Shown here: piece after piece, positions 11,721 to 23,239 of the stretch
Numbering within the stretch: position 1 is the first letter of the stretch
Layout of the letters: the number at the start of each line of letters is the position of its first letter
Assembly (NCBI GenBank): GCA_010015745.1
Contig: ML978274.1
Coordinates: forward strand, 1-64,000
DNA: 64,000 bases
Direction of reading: 5' to 3'
From: Setomelanomma holmii
Taxonomy: Eukaryota; Ascomycota; Dothideomycetes; Pleosporales; Phaeosphaeriaceae
Program-made: the position numbers and the translations under genes
Notes under the pieces: model-generated
Told to the model about the DNA's origin: nothing
The model's input: only the letters and a program-made list of their open reading frames with translations
The model's database searches: none

Positions 11721-11826
11721 GGAGCCTTGGGTTGTCCCTATTTGCGTAATCTGGATTATCTCCAAAAGCCGCACTGGACAAAATCATGTTGACCTGCGGG
11801 ATATCCTTGCTTCGCGTGGGCAAGAG

Positions 11827-12357
11827 TCAAGGGGAGAATATCGACTGAACCGGTGGGCTCGGCTGGCTATACCCAACGATGTCAGGATCGGATCGATTCT
11901 CTCGAATCTTGAAGTTGCTTCCGGCATAATCTGCGCGCTTATTCGAGACCCATTGGAGATCGACGCGTTTGCAACGGACATTAGCGCATGTCACTACATG
12001 CTTACCTCGATACTCTGAGCCACTTCGAATCACATTGGTCAGTTCGCATCACATACTCGATATGTTCACGATATTCCCTGATCGGTGTGACCGTAGACGC
12101 GGGTTTCGGAGCTCGAGCCGGCTCCTATCAAACACGTCAGTATCCTTTTTGTTCGTGCCACGATTGTGGGAATGTACGTCTAGAATCTTGATGCTACGGG
12201 TCGATTTCGACCGCTTTGTTCGTAGCCGCGACTGACTCTTTGCATATATATTCGGGCCGATAATGGCGGCGTGGTGATACGAGATGACCTCGCGGCTGAT
12301 AGTTCCATCATGTCTGACCAGTAGCTTGCCAATATCGGAGTCGCCAAAGCGATCCAT
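11827..12357 (-). pseudogene. Possible decayed gene of unknown function
   Basis: The minus-strand frame from ATG 12357 is open for 102 codons, meets one TGA (12049-12051), and continues in the same frame for another 73 codons to TGA 11827-11829. The peptide is protein-like in composition, with blocks such as FGDSDIGKLLVRHDG, YHHAAIIGPNIYAKS and later CANVRCKRVDLQWV. A GTAAGC donor with a GCTAATG branch-like word follows about 40 nt after the TGA, but no fitting acceptor was found. Minus-strand fragments with mixed frames (for example 12384-12704 and 13042-13323) may be further remains of the same or another gene. No family was recognised; chance remains possible. Confidence 0.3.
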
Positions 12358-15300
12358 TAGCTTGTATGACGTCCCGTTTCATACTAAGTATCCATGGGCG
12401 CTGTTTGCCGGGGATCGTCATTGTCTTGCCTGGCGCTGATGTGCGGGTTTCGAAACTTCAAGCGCTTGAGCAAGCGCTTTCCACAATGTGTAACAGGAAT
12501 TTCCATCCGCCTATGCTGCAGGTGACATCGGTAGTCGAGAGCGGTTGGCTTGGACAGATCCCTGCCTGGAATAGCAATCTCATGATTGCGAGTGATGGTA
12601 CGGATGCACGACGACGTATGAATGGTAAGCGAACAAGCGCTACCAACAGCTTGGAATGATTGTAAATCTTCTTCTGAGTCGTTGAACGGTACGGGTACAA
12701 GCATGCGGACGACTATCCCGAGACCGGTGATGATAGGATTATGGCGTGGTGGTTAAAGCGTACGGTGAGGTCTGAAACGCTTGGGCCTGGTCTGGTACAC
12801 CTCGCTTATGACTATCAGCAGGCTTCCAACTGTGCCGCAGCCATGAAGTGGCCGACCACAATCATCACGTGTGACAGTGGGACATGGCGTGTATTAGCTC
12901 GAGTCCATAGGCGGCTAGAAGGGTGCGGTTCCTGTGGAGATGGTCGTAAACTCCGTCAATCCTAGATACCAGGAGACGTAGGCTGCTCGCAGAACCACGC
13001 CGCAGACCCGCAGAACAGATCGACGATGCTACCGATCTTGTTCAGGATTGATCTAGAGTGGCTAAGATCAGCTCTGGTACATATTTGATTTGGACGCCAC
13101 GTCCGGTTGATGCCGAAGTAAGGGCTTTGTGTATTGGCAGGCTTTGACTAATCGACGCTGGCTGTCCATTGCGAGCGGACTCGTATACCATTTCCATCAT
13201 TTTTCTAGAAACGGATATGGCGTAATCTGGGGTAAATGCATCTTGAGGCCGTTGACGCTGTTGGATTTGAGCAAGAATCAGTGTTGGTGCTTTGGCATAG
13301 CGTATGGCTCCTATCTGCAGCAAACTGACATTTCGATCGACTTTGAAGACATTGTCCCTCTGTGCGAACCTTTACCATCTCTCCTGCGCGATCGGCCATC
13401 CTCCAGTGGCATGCTGTGACTATCGCAGCCGCGTGACAGAAGCGAGAAGCAGTCTATGGAGGACGACATGCACACTTTCCATGTCCGCGGACTGCGCACT
13501 GGGTAGTTGCATGGAACTTGCACTCGGTGACAATGAGACAACGCCCCAGGAAGTGGCCCACCATAAATCGGATCGCGAGTGTTAAGTAAGGGTTGTTCTT
13601 GAGCATCAAGTCGGGTCCGCCTCTTACACAAAGGCCCGGAAATCATCGTAGGTGTAAGCGCGTAGGTCCGCGCTCTGACGCCAACGGCAAGCCACAGCAC
13701 CCGCGACCCGCCTCAAGAACGACGCTTAGCGCACGAGTCTCGCGGCTGAGTGATGTTTGAGCCGTGCATCGATATTATAGCGCATTTCATATTGGGCGCT
13801 CGGTCTGTCGAGTCTGCACAAGGGATTTTTGAAGTTTGTCAAAGTCGTTTGGGCGGGCGCACCGATATGCTGGTACAGGACCGCGCCGCACAAAACTGAA
13901 GCTGTCCCAGCTCTTCGTTTCTTTGGGGTCAGGCGGGGCGTTCCGCTCCCGTTAGCGATCAAACAGAGAACTGGAAATGCTGGCCTGGACAACACGACCA
14001 AAAGTGAATCATGAAGGCATACTTGCTGCAAAATTGAGCACAACGTTACGCGCCGACATGGAGCCGCGGCAAACAGGAACGTGACCCTTGGGTGCACAGC
14101 GACGAGAAGGGCAATGCATTCCATTGGCGGGGTGCGGGACGTTCTCGAGTGCGACCGATCACGCAGCGCCTGACGGTCAATTACGGAGCAAATATACGAA
14201 CGGTGACAGAGGCTCGAGTCGACGTTTATTAGCCGACGAGTGACGCGGCTCTGGCTGTGTCATGGATGCGTAGCCCTCACCGCGCGGGTTCCTGGGCGCA
14301 AGATCGAGTGTGAGAACAAGGCGCGTGCAGCGCACCCTTCACCAATGGTAGCCCTAGTGGGCTGGCATTCCGCTCATAATCGGGCCGGCTAGCCAACCAA
14401 CATGTCTGCATCATCTCACCTCCGGCGGTCGGGGAATGTGACGCAGAGTGCAGACCCGTACTGACATGTTAGATGGAGTGAGACTGTTACCAAGCTCGAG
14501 GAGCGGTGCCGCAGCCTGGCATGGCGAAGGAGTGCGAGGCTGACGGTGAGCACGAAGAATGGCAGCGCTTGGCGCGAGGGTTAGGTGACAGACGGCGAGT
14601 TGTCGATAGATTGAAACATGGTCGAGGCGTTGGGTGCCTTCTGCTTCGGGTCGAAGCAAACAAGGCAGGCACCCAGGGCGGTTAAAGGAGGCAGTGCCGA
14701 AGTCTGTCGCAGATGGCCCCGTCGTGGAAGCGCGCGAGAATTGGGCGATACGCAGGAACGCTCGAATGGCGACTCCCGTTTGAGGTGCTGCTTTCAGTGG
14801 AAGTGGTGGAGCCGTGGTTGGTGTTGCGCGTGCAGAGTGAAGCAAGCAGTGTTCCTTAAGCCTCGCACGCTCTCGCTACAGTGGTCCAAAGGGCGCACAA
14901 GACGCCTAGCCGCGATGCGCGTTTGACGCAAAAATAGGAAGCCCGCTAGCGGAGCACTGCGCCCTTGAGCCAATAACGAGCCCGCTGCGGTGGGCCTGTG
15001 AAAGTGCACGTCTTCGTTCCGCGCGGGCTGCATTTCCTAACGCTTTCCAGCCGATCGCCACCGCATGCCTGACGCCGCTGGGCCGCTGGGGCCGCAACGT
15101 GCAGATGGTGGCATATGCAACCCTGGTCGCCTTTCTCTCGCATCACCCTCCTCTACACCCAGCTATGGGATTTAGGGCTGTAGACGCGGTTTTTTCGCCA
15201 AAAAAACGTGGCCGCGGCTTCCATGCAGGGTCTGATATGTATAAGAATCGAAGGAACTGCCTTCCTAGCACGTCATCGAGGTGTTCGGTGATGGTTCGCG

Positions 15301-16089
15301 GCGAGCCTGAGTGGCACGGTAGCCGCGGCGGACAGGGGCAGACGAGGAGTGCCCAATCAGCGGGACGCGCAGGGATGAGACGCATGCCCTTGAGTGCACC
15401 CGCAGCAGGAGCGAACAGCCGCCCTCTTGCTGGTCTGTTCTGGCTGCTGCTCATCCGCTGGCAGGTGCACCAGGCGTCAGGTCGCCCCTCCTTCATTCAG
15501 CATCGCTGTGCTTTATACAAGCCCATCGCCGCGACGGGTGGCTCTGCTCCCCGAACGGCCTCCTTGCTGTCCCCCACCGTCTCCGCGGCGATCGGATCCT
15601 ACACACGCGAGTGCATCTCGACATACCCAGGACGCTGCCACTAGAACGCTCGAAGGAATTCGCACACCACGCCGACCAGCCCAAGCAATTGCTTCACGCC
15701 GCAGCACAAATCGGGACCTCGTACTGGCTTACGGCAGCTTGATCGTCGAACCTGGTCCGTCACTAACCATCTGAATATTATAGGCGCGAAAGCCGTTTGT
15801 GAGACGAAAAGTAAACATCTTATCGTGTCACCAGCAAAGCACCACCTGCCACAGCATCTTCGGCACACCAAGCGTTAGCTAAGACTTTCCACTATTGCTA
15901 TTCCGCCCTGGACGTCAAGCCAGCAATACTCGACAGTAGGACCAACTAGAGTGGATGGAAGAGGACTCAATTATTTCCCTGTGCATCAATCGGCCTTGAG
16001 TAGACCGTCTTGTAGCACTTTTGCGAGTGAGCAAGATTGGGCTCGACGACACGCTTGAGGACCCTTTGCACATAATCCACAGCAAGAGT

Positions 16090-18126
16090 ATGTCGGCAGT
16101 TCTACACCTACCGGTCCTCAACACCCCAACGCCGTACATGCTCAAGGAAAAGTCTGTGGACTCATTTGCACCCGCTTTTACAGCGGTCAACGGACGAGGG
16201 TCTCCGCCGTCACCCCGCGGCTCTACCATTGCCAATGGTATGAGTGCGCGCCAAAGTCCTATCCAGCCTTTCGAGCAAAGGCTGTCTGAAGTCGACTACC
16301 GCAGTGGGAGCACCTCCAGTCCCTCCGACACCTCAAGTGGGCCTTCGTCTCCTGACAGCCCAAAGAAACGGAAGCATTCGGGCTCCCCTGAAGAACCCAA
16401 AGAGACCAACGAAACAGCAAAGGCTATGGAGGCTCCCCAACATCGACAGCTCCCCCCAATGGATCGACCTGGTGAACCTGAGCGACGCTGGACCGCCGAG
16501 CCTCAGTCTCACAATGGCTACCAAGAGATGCGAGACCCACGCCCTCTGGACTCTGGCCATGGCAGCATGCCGCCAATGAACGCTGCTCATTCTCACCTTC
16601 CCGAGTCCAATGGCTTCGAGCCTGCGAACTCAGCTGAAGCCAATCGGGCGAGCGTACAGCAAATTGACGCAAAGAAACGGAAAAGACAGTTTGCCAATCG
16701 GACCAAGACTGGCTGTGGAACGTGTCGAAGACGAAAGAAGAAATGCGATGAAGCGAAGCCTGAATGTACGTACATGGACCGGGTCAAGCAGAAAATGTCA
16801 CTAACACCCATCAAGGTAATAATTGCCTACGCGGCGGCTTCGTGTGTGAAGGATATGCTAGCAAAGTACCGTGGCCCAAGAATGGAGGGACCAAGCCCCC
16901 ACCCCCACTGCAAGCCAAAGAACACATGCACGATCCGACTGCAGCCTATCCTCGCTGTCCTGGTTGCAGTCAGATCCATATACCGCATTGCGAACCCGCA
17001 CGCAGCAACAGCCAGTCCTACTCGGACGGTCGCCAACTGAATGGCTCTGAAGGTGTTCGCGCGCGCCCAATTGTCATTGAAGAGCAAGAGCGTAAACCAC
17101 CTGCTCCAAGCAGCTGGGGCAACGGCTGGAACGAGCCTCATCGCGTATCTTATCCCGAGCATCCACCTCCGCCACAAGTGACTGCCCACTATCCCCAGCC
17201 ACCACCACCCCATGACAGGGCGCCCTCTCATGAACAACATATATCACAATCACAAGGCCCGCCCCCGCCCCGTCAACCCAATCCTCGAATCTATCATCAC
17301 ACTCCCCAGAGCATGAGCCAGACAGTCACCCACTCGCCCGCCGTGGCAGAAAGCCATCACTCAACGCCACAGCAGAATCGTCCACCACCAATGGCGCCTC
17401 AGCCCCAAACGTCCGCGCCGCCTGTGCCGCAACCCCACTACGCACCACAGTCTCGACCACACAAAACAGAAAAGGAAAAAATGCTGGCCGGCGAGCCGTT
17501 CCTGCCATATGATAGGCAATTAATGGAAGAACGCGCGCAGTGCAGTGGGGTTGTCTACAGCTTCAATAGCACTGCTAATTCCAATGTTCACATTAATCAA
17601 GGGGAGCTCGAGCGCCACTTCAAACGTATAATCACAGCAATATGGGTTCCCCCACCGCAAGACCGTCGGCAGGCTGTTCACGTTGGTGGTCACCTCGGTG
17701 GTAACGTCAATATTACCACACCGTTCCATTGCGATTATGGCTACAACATCTCAATCGGTGAAAATGTCAATATTGGGCCTCACTGCCAGCTCCTCGACTC
17801 AGCCCGTATTGCCATTGGTAGGAACACGAAGGTTGGCGCTAGAGTCACGATCTCGACTATAAAGACACCCACCAACACAAAGTCTCTCAAGGGAAGCAAT
17901 GGCACGGAAGTCGCGCGAGATGTTTACATCGGCGAGAATGTATACATCGGTGACAATGTCACGATTGAAGCTGGTGTCAAGATTGGCAACAACGCGATCA
18001 TACGATCCGGGTCAGTTGTCATTCAGGTAAGTACCCATGCGTAACTGGGTCGTAACGTCAACTGACAGATTACAGGATATCGCACCTGATGTCGTCGCTC
18101 GCGGGAACCCCGCGTGCCCGTTGTAG
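16090..18126 (+). CDS. Zn2Cys6 domain fused to a maltose-acetyltransferase-like hexapeptide acyltransferase
   Basis: Exons 16090-16765, 16816-18026 and 18076-18126 encode 645 aa (introns 50 and 49 nt). The first intron splits the zinc cluster; splicing restores Cys209, 212, 219, 226, 229 and 236 in the exact CX2CX6CX6CX2CX6C spacing of fungal Zn2Cys6 DNA-binding domains, preceded by a basic KKRKR stretch. A Pro/His/Gln-rich linker (about 250-440) follows. Then comes a Mac-type segment (EKMLAGEPFLPYD, about 445-500) and a left-handed-helix acyltransferase with hexapeptide turns (IGENVNIGPHC, IGENVYIGDNV, about 525-640) ending in the typical ARGNPA loop. The N-terminal 200 residues are Ser/Pro-rich and disordered-looking. 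It may acetylate a sugar or other small substrate and/or act in transcription; neither is shown by sequence. This domain order occurs in other Pezizomycotina. Confidence 0.88.
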
Positions 18127-18830
18127 CTGGAGTTAATTGATCAACTCTACGCCGCATGCTAGTGTAGCGTCGCGCTTAAGGTTCAGGCAAGGGTGACTTG
18201 TCGGCAGTGCTTCGGTGAGCGCGTGCGGGTCACTGCAGCTTTGACCGTACTCGTTCAGATTTCCAAGTTCTATTCAGTGTTGGTGTTCTCAAGGCGTTTT
18301 GTTTGGCGGATACCCTGATTCGCTTTGTTGAAGTTTTTGAAGTCTTTGGATATACGACTGTGGAGAGTTGCGCGCACGCTGGCGGTATATGTGATTTGTG
18401 CAGTGCACGCAGAATCTCGGTAGCTTCAGCCAGCAGGAGATGGCTGGCTCGATTTGAATAATGCGTGAAAGCATATACACAATCTACTTGACTGTGACTT
18501 TGACTTTCTTTCTCTCTTTTGTCTCCCGAGGTCGCCACTCACACGGCATGCGAGGACTCCTTCGCGCGCGCCAAACTGCAGCCTCATGCGAGTGATATGG
18601 CGCAAGCCATCCAGACCAGCTACGAGATCTCTGCGCTTGTTTCCTCTTTAGGACTGTAAGTACAAATGTCTGCTGTACGACACATTGAGATTAGCCTTCT
18701 CAGCCTTGCGCTTGACATCTGCGCCACTTCACGTGTTCTCAACCCCTAAAGAGGCCCGAGCTTCATCCCGAAAATCTCCAGAACGCATCTCTAAACATCG
18801 TACGACAACTCCAACACACCCACATCTCCA
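18127..18830. other. Intergenic before the uL3m gene
   Basis: About 700 nt with no supported gene. The plus-strand frame 18685-19032 overlaps the start of the ribosomal protein gene in another frame and is treated as chance. Confidence 0.55.
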
Positions 18831-19881
18831 ATGCCGCCCAAAACACCCCTCAATTGGGGCCTGTTGCCACCCGCCTTCCTCCTCCCATCATCAATACGCT
18901 CCCTCCTCCCTCTCATACAGCAAAATGCCCCTTCAATACCCGCCATCGCATACACCTCCATCCGCACCATCAAGTCCACAAACACTCCGCGACCCGACCG
19001 CTTCGCACACAAGCCCGGCAAACCTGCACTAAACAGCACATCGACCGCCGCGCTCGAGCGAAAAGCACATTCAACGCCTCTACGCACCGGCTTGCTCGCG
19101 CTCAAGCGCGGCATGACAGCTGTGTACGATCCAGCGACGGGAAAACGCACAGCTTGTACGGTCCTACAACTTGATCGGAACGAAGTCGTCGCACATAAAA
19201 CGCGAGAGAAGAACGGGTACTGGGCCGTTCAAATTGGCGCAGGACAAAAAGAAGCGAGAAATGTGACGAAGCCTATGCTGGGCCATTTCGCGGGCGCGGG
19301 CGTGAGTCCGAAGAGGTGGGTTGTTGAGTTCAAGGTCAGGGGGAAGGAGGGGCTGGGTGTAAATGTTGGGGAGTCGGTGGGTGCGGAGTGGTTTAATGAG
19401 GGGCAGTGGGTGGATGTCAAGAGTATTAGTCGGGGTATGGGGTTTGAGGGTGTAAGTTGATTGATATAGAGAGGTTAGGGCGTGGGGCTAATGGTGTCAA
19501 CAGGGAATGAAACGTCACGGCTTCAGTGGTCAACCTGCGTCCCACGGTCAGTCGCTGATGCATCGTGGTATGGGTTCTGCAGGAGGTTCACAGGGTTCTG
19601 GATCGCGTGTGCTGCCTGGGAAACGCATGGCGGGTAATATGGGTAATGAGAGCGTTACGGTGAAGAATCTCAAAGTTCTTCAGGTTGATGAGAAGAACGG
19701 CATTGTGGTTGTGAACGGCTGTGTGCCTGGACCCAGAGGAAGGCTTATCAGAGTACAGGACGCGCGGGCAAAGCAGTGGCCCGAGGGACCGATGACTGTG
19801 CAGAAAGAGGTGGAGGTGGAAGCAGGTGTCTTGAAGGCAGCGAGCGAGACTGCTGAGTCGAATGCTACCGTTACTGCGTGA
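18831..19881 (+). CDS. MRPL9: Mitochondrial large-subunit ribosomal protein uL3m
   Basis: Exons 18831-19451 and 19504-19881 join across a 52-nt intron (GTAAGT...CAACAG) to give 332 aa. The join produces GMGFEGGMKRHGF, the conserved L3 loop (compare KGxGFQGxxKRH in L3 proteins). The following block (SLMHRGMGSAGGSQGSG, GKRMAGNMG) is the L3 signature near the peptidyl-transferase side. The N-terminal 60 residues are Ser/Pro/Arg-rich with few acids, fitting a mitochondrial targeting peptide; TGLLALKRGMTAVYD then starts the L3 core. It belongs to the mitoribosomal large subunit. The start at 18831 is the first ATG giving this leader. Confidence 0.92.
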
Positions 19882-20135
19882 GATGTTGCATAAGCTTTGA
19901 CTTTTGCGAGAACGGCAATAAGTGCATATACACCACCAACAGCGTTCTGGAGCTATGTATAATACACAAACCAAGGACATGTACGAATACTAACATGATG
20001 AAACAACAATTTGTAAGTGACGACCCTGCCACAATCTGAATCGTCCTCAAAGTCTACTTTGACTTCGCATATCTCCAACCCTCGCAGGGCGGTGTTCCCA
20101 ATCGCAACCAGCACTAGCCACACTTTTCTTCCATA

Positions 20136-21428
20136 TCAGTCCTCATCACTATCCCCCTCCGATCCAAGCCCAACACCATCCTCATAATCCCACTCGCCCT
20201 CACTCCCACTTCCCCGCCTCGAACCAACACTACACACATCCGAACCTATACGATCCTCTCTAGCCCCTCTATCTACACAGTCACTGCCGCACCATTCGAA
20301 GTCAGACGCGTAGCGCGTGGACTCGATATCACTGCCTGCAGGTGAGGATCGGCGTGACTGTGATCGGGGTGGTGGGGTCTTGTGGAAATGTACACGGGAT
20401 GATGATCGTGAGGAGGAATGGGGGAGCGAGGCGATATCGCTGTTGGCGTAGGATGAGGACTGTGATCGTGGACGTGTCTTGGGAGGGCTGTGGTTCCTGG
20501 AGAAGGGATCTGGTCGAAGCGGCGAGGGAGAAGGTGAGTGATGTAGAGAGACGATATCTGAGTTGCTTGTGTTTCGTCTTCTGCGTATAGGTCGCTCTTC
20601 TTCATCATTGTCGGATTCAGATGAGTCGACTAGAGTTTCGAAGTCACTCCCATAGGTGAGTTCCGGTGATGGAGAATGATATCGCAAATGCCGCTTCCTC
20701 TTATGGTCACTGGCCATAGATTCGACGTCGCTTCCACGACTTGGGGAATTGCTGCGCGATTTTTGTCGAATACTTGGTTGCTGAGAATAGGTGTGCCGTG
20801 TGTTGGTGCTATCATTGGAGTGCCGATCAACGCTTCGATGATCAGGCTGAGTGCCGTAGGCACGAAAGTATCCGAGACTTTCGGGCAGATGTTCTTGATG
20901 CTGCTTCCGGGAGTAACTATACGAATATCCCTGATCTGACGCAGTGGGATCTCTTTCTGGACGATGATCGATATGTGGAGATGGAGCCGAGTCCCATAGT
21001 TCGTAGGCACTACCATCGAAGGATCCTTCTTGTCGCCTCTTAAAGCATGACTTTAGGGGTCGACGATGATGCGTATCGTGCTTCTTGGGAGCAATGTAAT
21101 CATCTCTGGGCTCCAGAAGGGGCGAAATATAATCTGCTGTAGGGTACCGTGAAGATCGACTTGTACGCCTGTGTTCAGCTTGGCGTCTGGACTGACTCAT
21201 AGGGTCAATATAGTCTGATTTTGAGTAGGCTGCTCGGGATATGTAGTCAGACGAGGCACTGCTGTAGCTCGATGGCCTTGATCGGTAGCCTGGTTCGTCG
21301 CGTGGGCTTGTATAATGTTCGTTGTGTTTGGCACGAAGTTGATATTGAGGATCCCAGTCTTCGTGGCAATAGTCAGAAACTAGGTCATGGTCAATACCAG
21401 TTTTCCCATCATATGGCCTTTTCGGCAT
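20136..21428 (-). CDS. Serine/arginine-rich low-complexity protein with repeated short motifs
   Basis: A single-exon ORF of 430 aa from ATG 21428. No folded domain was recognised. The sequence is rich in Ser, Arg, Asp, Tyr and His, with many RS/SR and SP pairs in the second half and an acidic C-terminus. Two motif sets repeat: DYI at residues 61, 72, 99 and 110, and a [GNA]SD[IVF] motif at 232, 260, 289, 329, 365, 374 and 395, usually followed by E or S two residues on. This suggests a disordered, heavily phosphorylated protein, perhaps of splicing or nuclear bodies (inference). The uninterrupted length and biased composition support a real gene, although low complexity makes this less certain. 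Confidence 0.65.
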   Translation of the reverse strand: MPKRPYDGKTGIDHDLVSDYCHEDWDPQYQLRAKHNEHYTSPRDEPGYRSRPSSYSSASSDYISRAAYSKSDYIDPMSQSRRQAEHRRTSRSSRYPTADYISPLLEPRDDYIAPKKHDTHHRRPLKSCFKRRQEGSFDGSAYELWDSAPSPHIDHRPERDPTASDQGYSYSYSRKQHQEHLPESLGYFRAYGTQPDHRSVDRHSNDSTNTRHTYSQQPSIRQKSRSNSPSRGSDVESMASDHKRKRHLRYHSPSPELTYGSDFETLVDSSESDNDEEERPIRRRRNTSNSDIVSLHHSPSPSPLRPDPFSRNHSPPKTRPRSQSSSYANSDIASLPHSSSRSSSRVHFHKTPPPRSQSRRSSPAGSDIESTRYASDFEWCGSDCVDRGAREDRIGSDVCSVGSRRGSGSEGEWDYEDGVGLGSEGDSDED

Positions 21429-22103
21429 TTTGACAGTTGTCGTTGGTGCCTGAGCCAGACCACAGCCTGGTTCAGCTTTGGAAAATTACGCAGACTGGAG
21501 GAATCTCTTTCAGAGACCGGTATAGTCGTTTACTATTCGAGGAAGAGGCATCTTTTGCAGACCGCGACTGGCGTTTAAAGATGAGGCAAGTGCTATATGC
21601 ACAACCACGTTGTGGTTGTCTAACCGCAAAGGGATGTGGCGCTAGTTGAGGGGCGATCTTCTCACCGGAATTTGCTAGCCTTGCCATGTTATGTTCTACT
21701 TCGAAAATCTCGTTACAGTGATCTTGGTAAGATAAAGTCGAGTGAATACCGTACACAACACGTCTTGCAAGTCAAACTCCAGCATCCGAAGGCGAGCCAA
21801 GGTTGAGTACATATCTGTATACATATAGACGCCGGTCATTGTCGAACAGCAACCTTCCCGTCCTGTTGCTTGCGCCAAATCGTCTGAAAACTCTATCATT
21901 CGAACTATCCGTTAAGTCTTCAGATCTTACATGCGATAGGGCGGGGCTATTCACGAGTCAGTATTACGCCAAGGGTTCTGTTTGCTCCCGCTGTCTTCTC
22001 CCTGCACGCGCTCCGACGACCTGCATCCTTGAGCCTGCAGAATTCATCTTTTTATTCCCACACTGTGTAACGACAACCTTCGGTAGACAGACAGCAATAT
22101 GTA

Positions 22104-22772
22104 ATGACCTCAGCCAGGTTACCTGACCCATGTGAAGATGCAGGACCAGATGTAAAGCTCGCCCAACCACAACAGCAACTTAGATTTCCCACTCAATTAA
22201 CATGTTTCAGCACCCTCGACAACCAAACGCGCTCACCGCTCTTGCGGTTACCAGCAGAACTTCGTAATCGTATCTACGACTTCGTCTTGTCCAGCGCCAA
22301 CGTCCAGATCCGTCCGGACTAGCAAAAATTAAGTCTATACAAACGTATGCCCGCCCCGTCAAACTTGCTGGCCCTTCTTGCCACTTGTCGCCAGGTCAAA
22401 CACGAAGCTTTGCCTGTCGCATGTACAGTCTGTACCTTCAGTCTTGCCTTCTTCGTCGATCTTGACGCAGCGTTTAGCGCTTTGATTCAAAGTCAGTTCG
22501 ATACGGCTCATTCTATCAGCTTTGGTAAAATCCTTGAGGCACACATCGTGCGAGATTCACGTAGTAGGAAGGAGACGCGTCTGCCAAATCTCCTTCGGGT
22601 GACTGTGGAATCCTCATATTATCAGCCTCATGCCGCGAGAAAAGTAGACCGCGCTGCACGTTTCCAGAAATACTTCGACAGACCTGGTCTTGAAGTCCGC
22701 TTTCAAGGATTGGAAGACGAATTCGTGGACTTGATTACCAACGGGGTACTGGTACAGCTTGCGAAGCGATGA
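22104..22772 (+). pseudogene. F-box-like protein gene with an in-frame TAG (first unit of a tandem set)
   Basis: The frame from ATG 22104 carries an F-box-like helix (LLRLPAELRNRIYDFVL, about residues 46-62), stops at TAG 22320-22322, and then continues in the same frame to TGA 22770-22772. The continuation holds the family block LLALLATCRQVKHEALPVA and a C-terminal block LEVRFQGLEDEF. The two halves together have the order and spacing of one small fungal F-box-like protein, so the TAG is read as a lesion (CAG to TAG or TGG to TAG). No sensible intron removes it without deleting the F-box. Function unknown; such proteins are often lineage-specific and expanded. Confidence 0.6.
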
Positions 22773-23239
22773 CGACTTGGTTCCTTCAGGTCAGTCGTAG
22801 ACCTCGTGCTCAGGATCGTCGACAACTTACTGACTTAGGCAACGTGAACACTGTCCGAAAACGGTGGAAACATTGAGTCTGATGAGTCGCGTTGAGGTAG
22901 GTACTTTGATGTATGTAAATTGAGCTATTCTCAGATTTTTATTGGCCAATTCGCCAAGTGACCGCGGACATAAGCAGGGTTGAGCACGCACGAGCGCAAT
23001 TCTGATCGAGAAGAGCAGTGCGAAGGATGCAGGAATTAGTCTAGAGCGGTAACAGATTTGGAAGTCCAAGATGCTGAAGATCCGTAGTACCCAGGCCCTG
23101 CTAGATGCTCGGAATGTTTCGGTGAATGCCGAGACGCCTGTTTGTACTTGCTATAAACTCAATTTCCTACAGAGGAACCTTCAAACTTACCATCACCTCC
23201 ACACTCACCTGACGTCGACTCGAATTGATCTCCAACAGA

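Larger units (their letters stand above)
9436..16089. other. 6.65-kb gene-poor block with scattered tandem repeats
   Basis: No intact gene can be supported here. Three tandem repeats of different period lie at 10465-10740, 11182-11371 and 11621-11720. A possible decayed minus-strand gene lies at 11827-12357, with fragmentary minus-strand frames continuing to about 13700. The stretch 14100-15800 is visibly GC-rich and has open frames on both strands, as expected by chance in GC-rich DNA. A short A-plus-T-containing hairpin (15189-15207) was seen but has no assigned meaning. The end includes the promoter of the Zn2Cys6 fusion gene. Confidence 0.6.

Noticed and set aside
15189..15207. Short hairpin with T and A runs resembling a rho-independent terminator
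   Set aside because: The DNA is eukaryotic nuclear; such terminators are not expected, and no gene ends next to it.
14100..15870. Several overlapping frames of 60-180 codons
   Set aside because: GC-rich DNA yields long chance frames on both strands; none has motifs or a consistent splice model.
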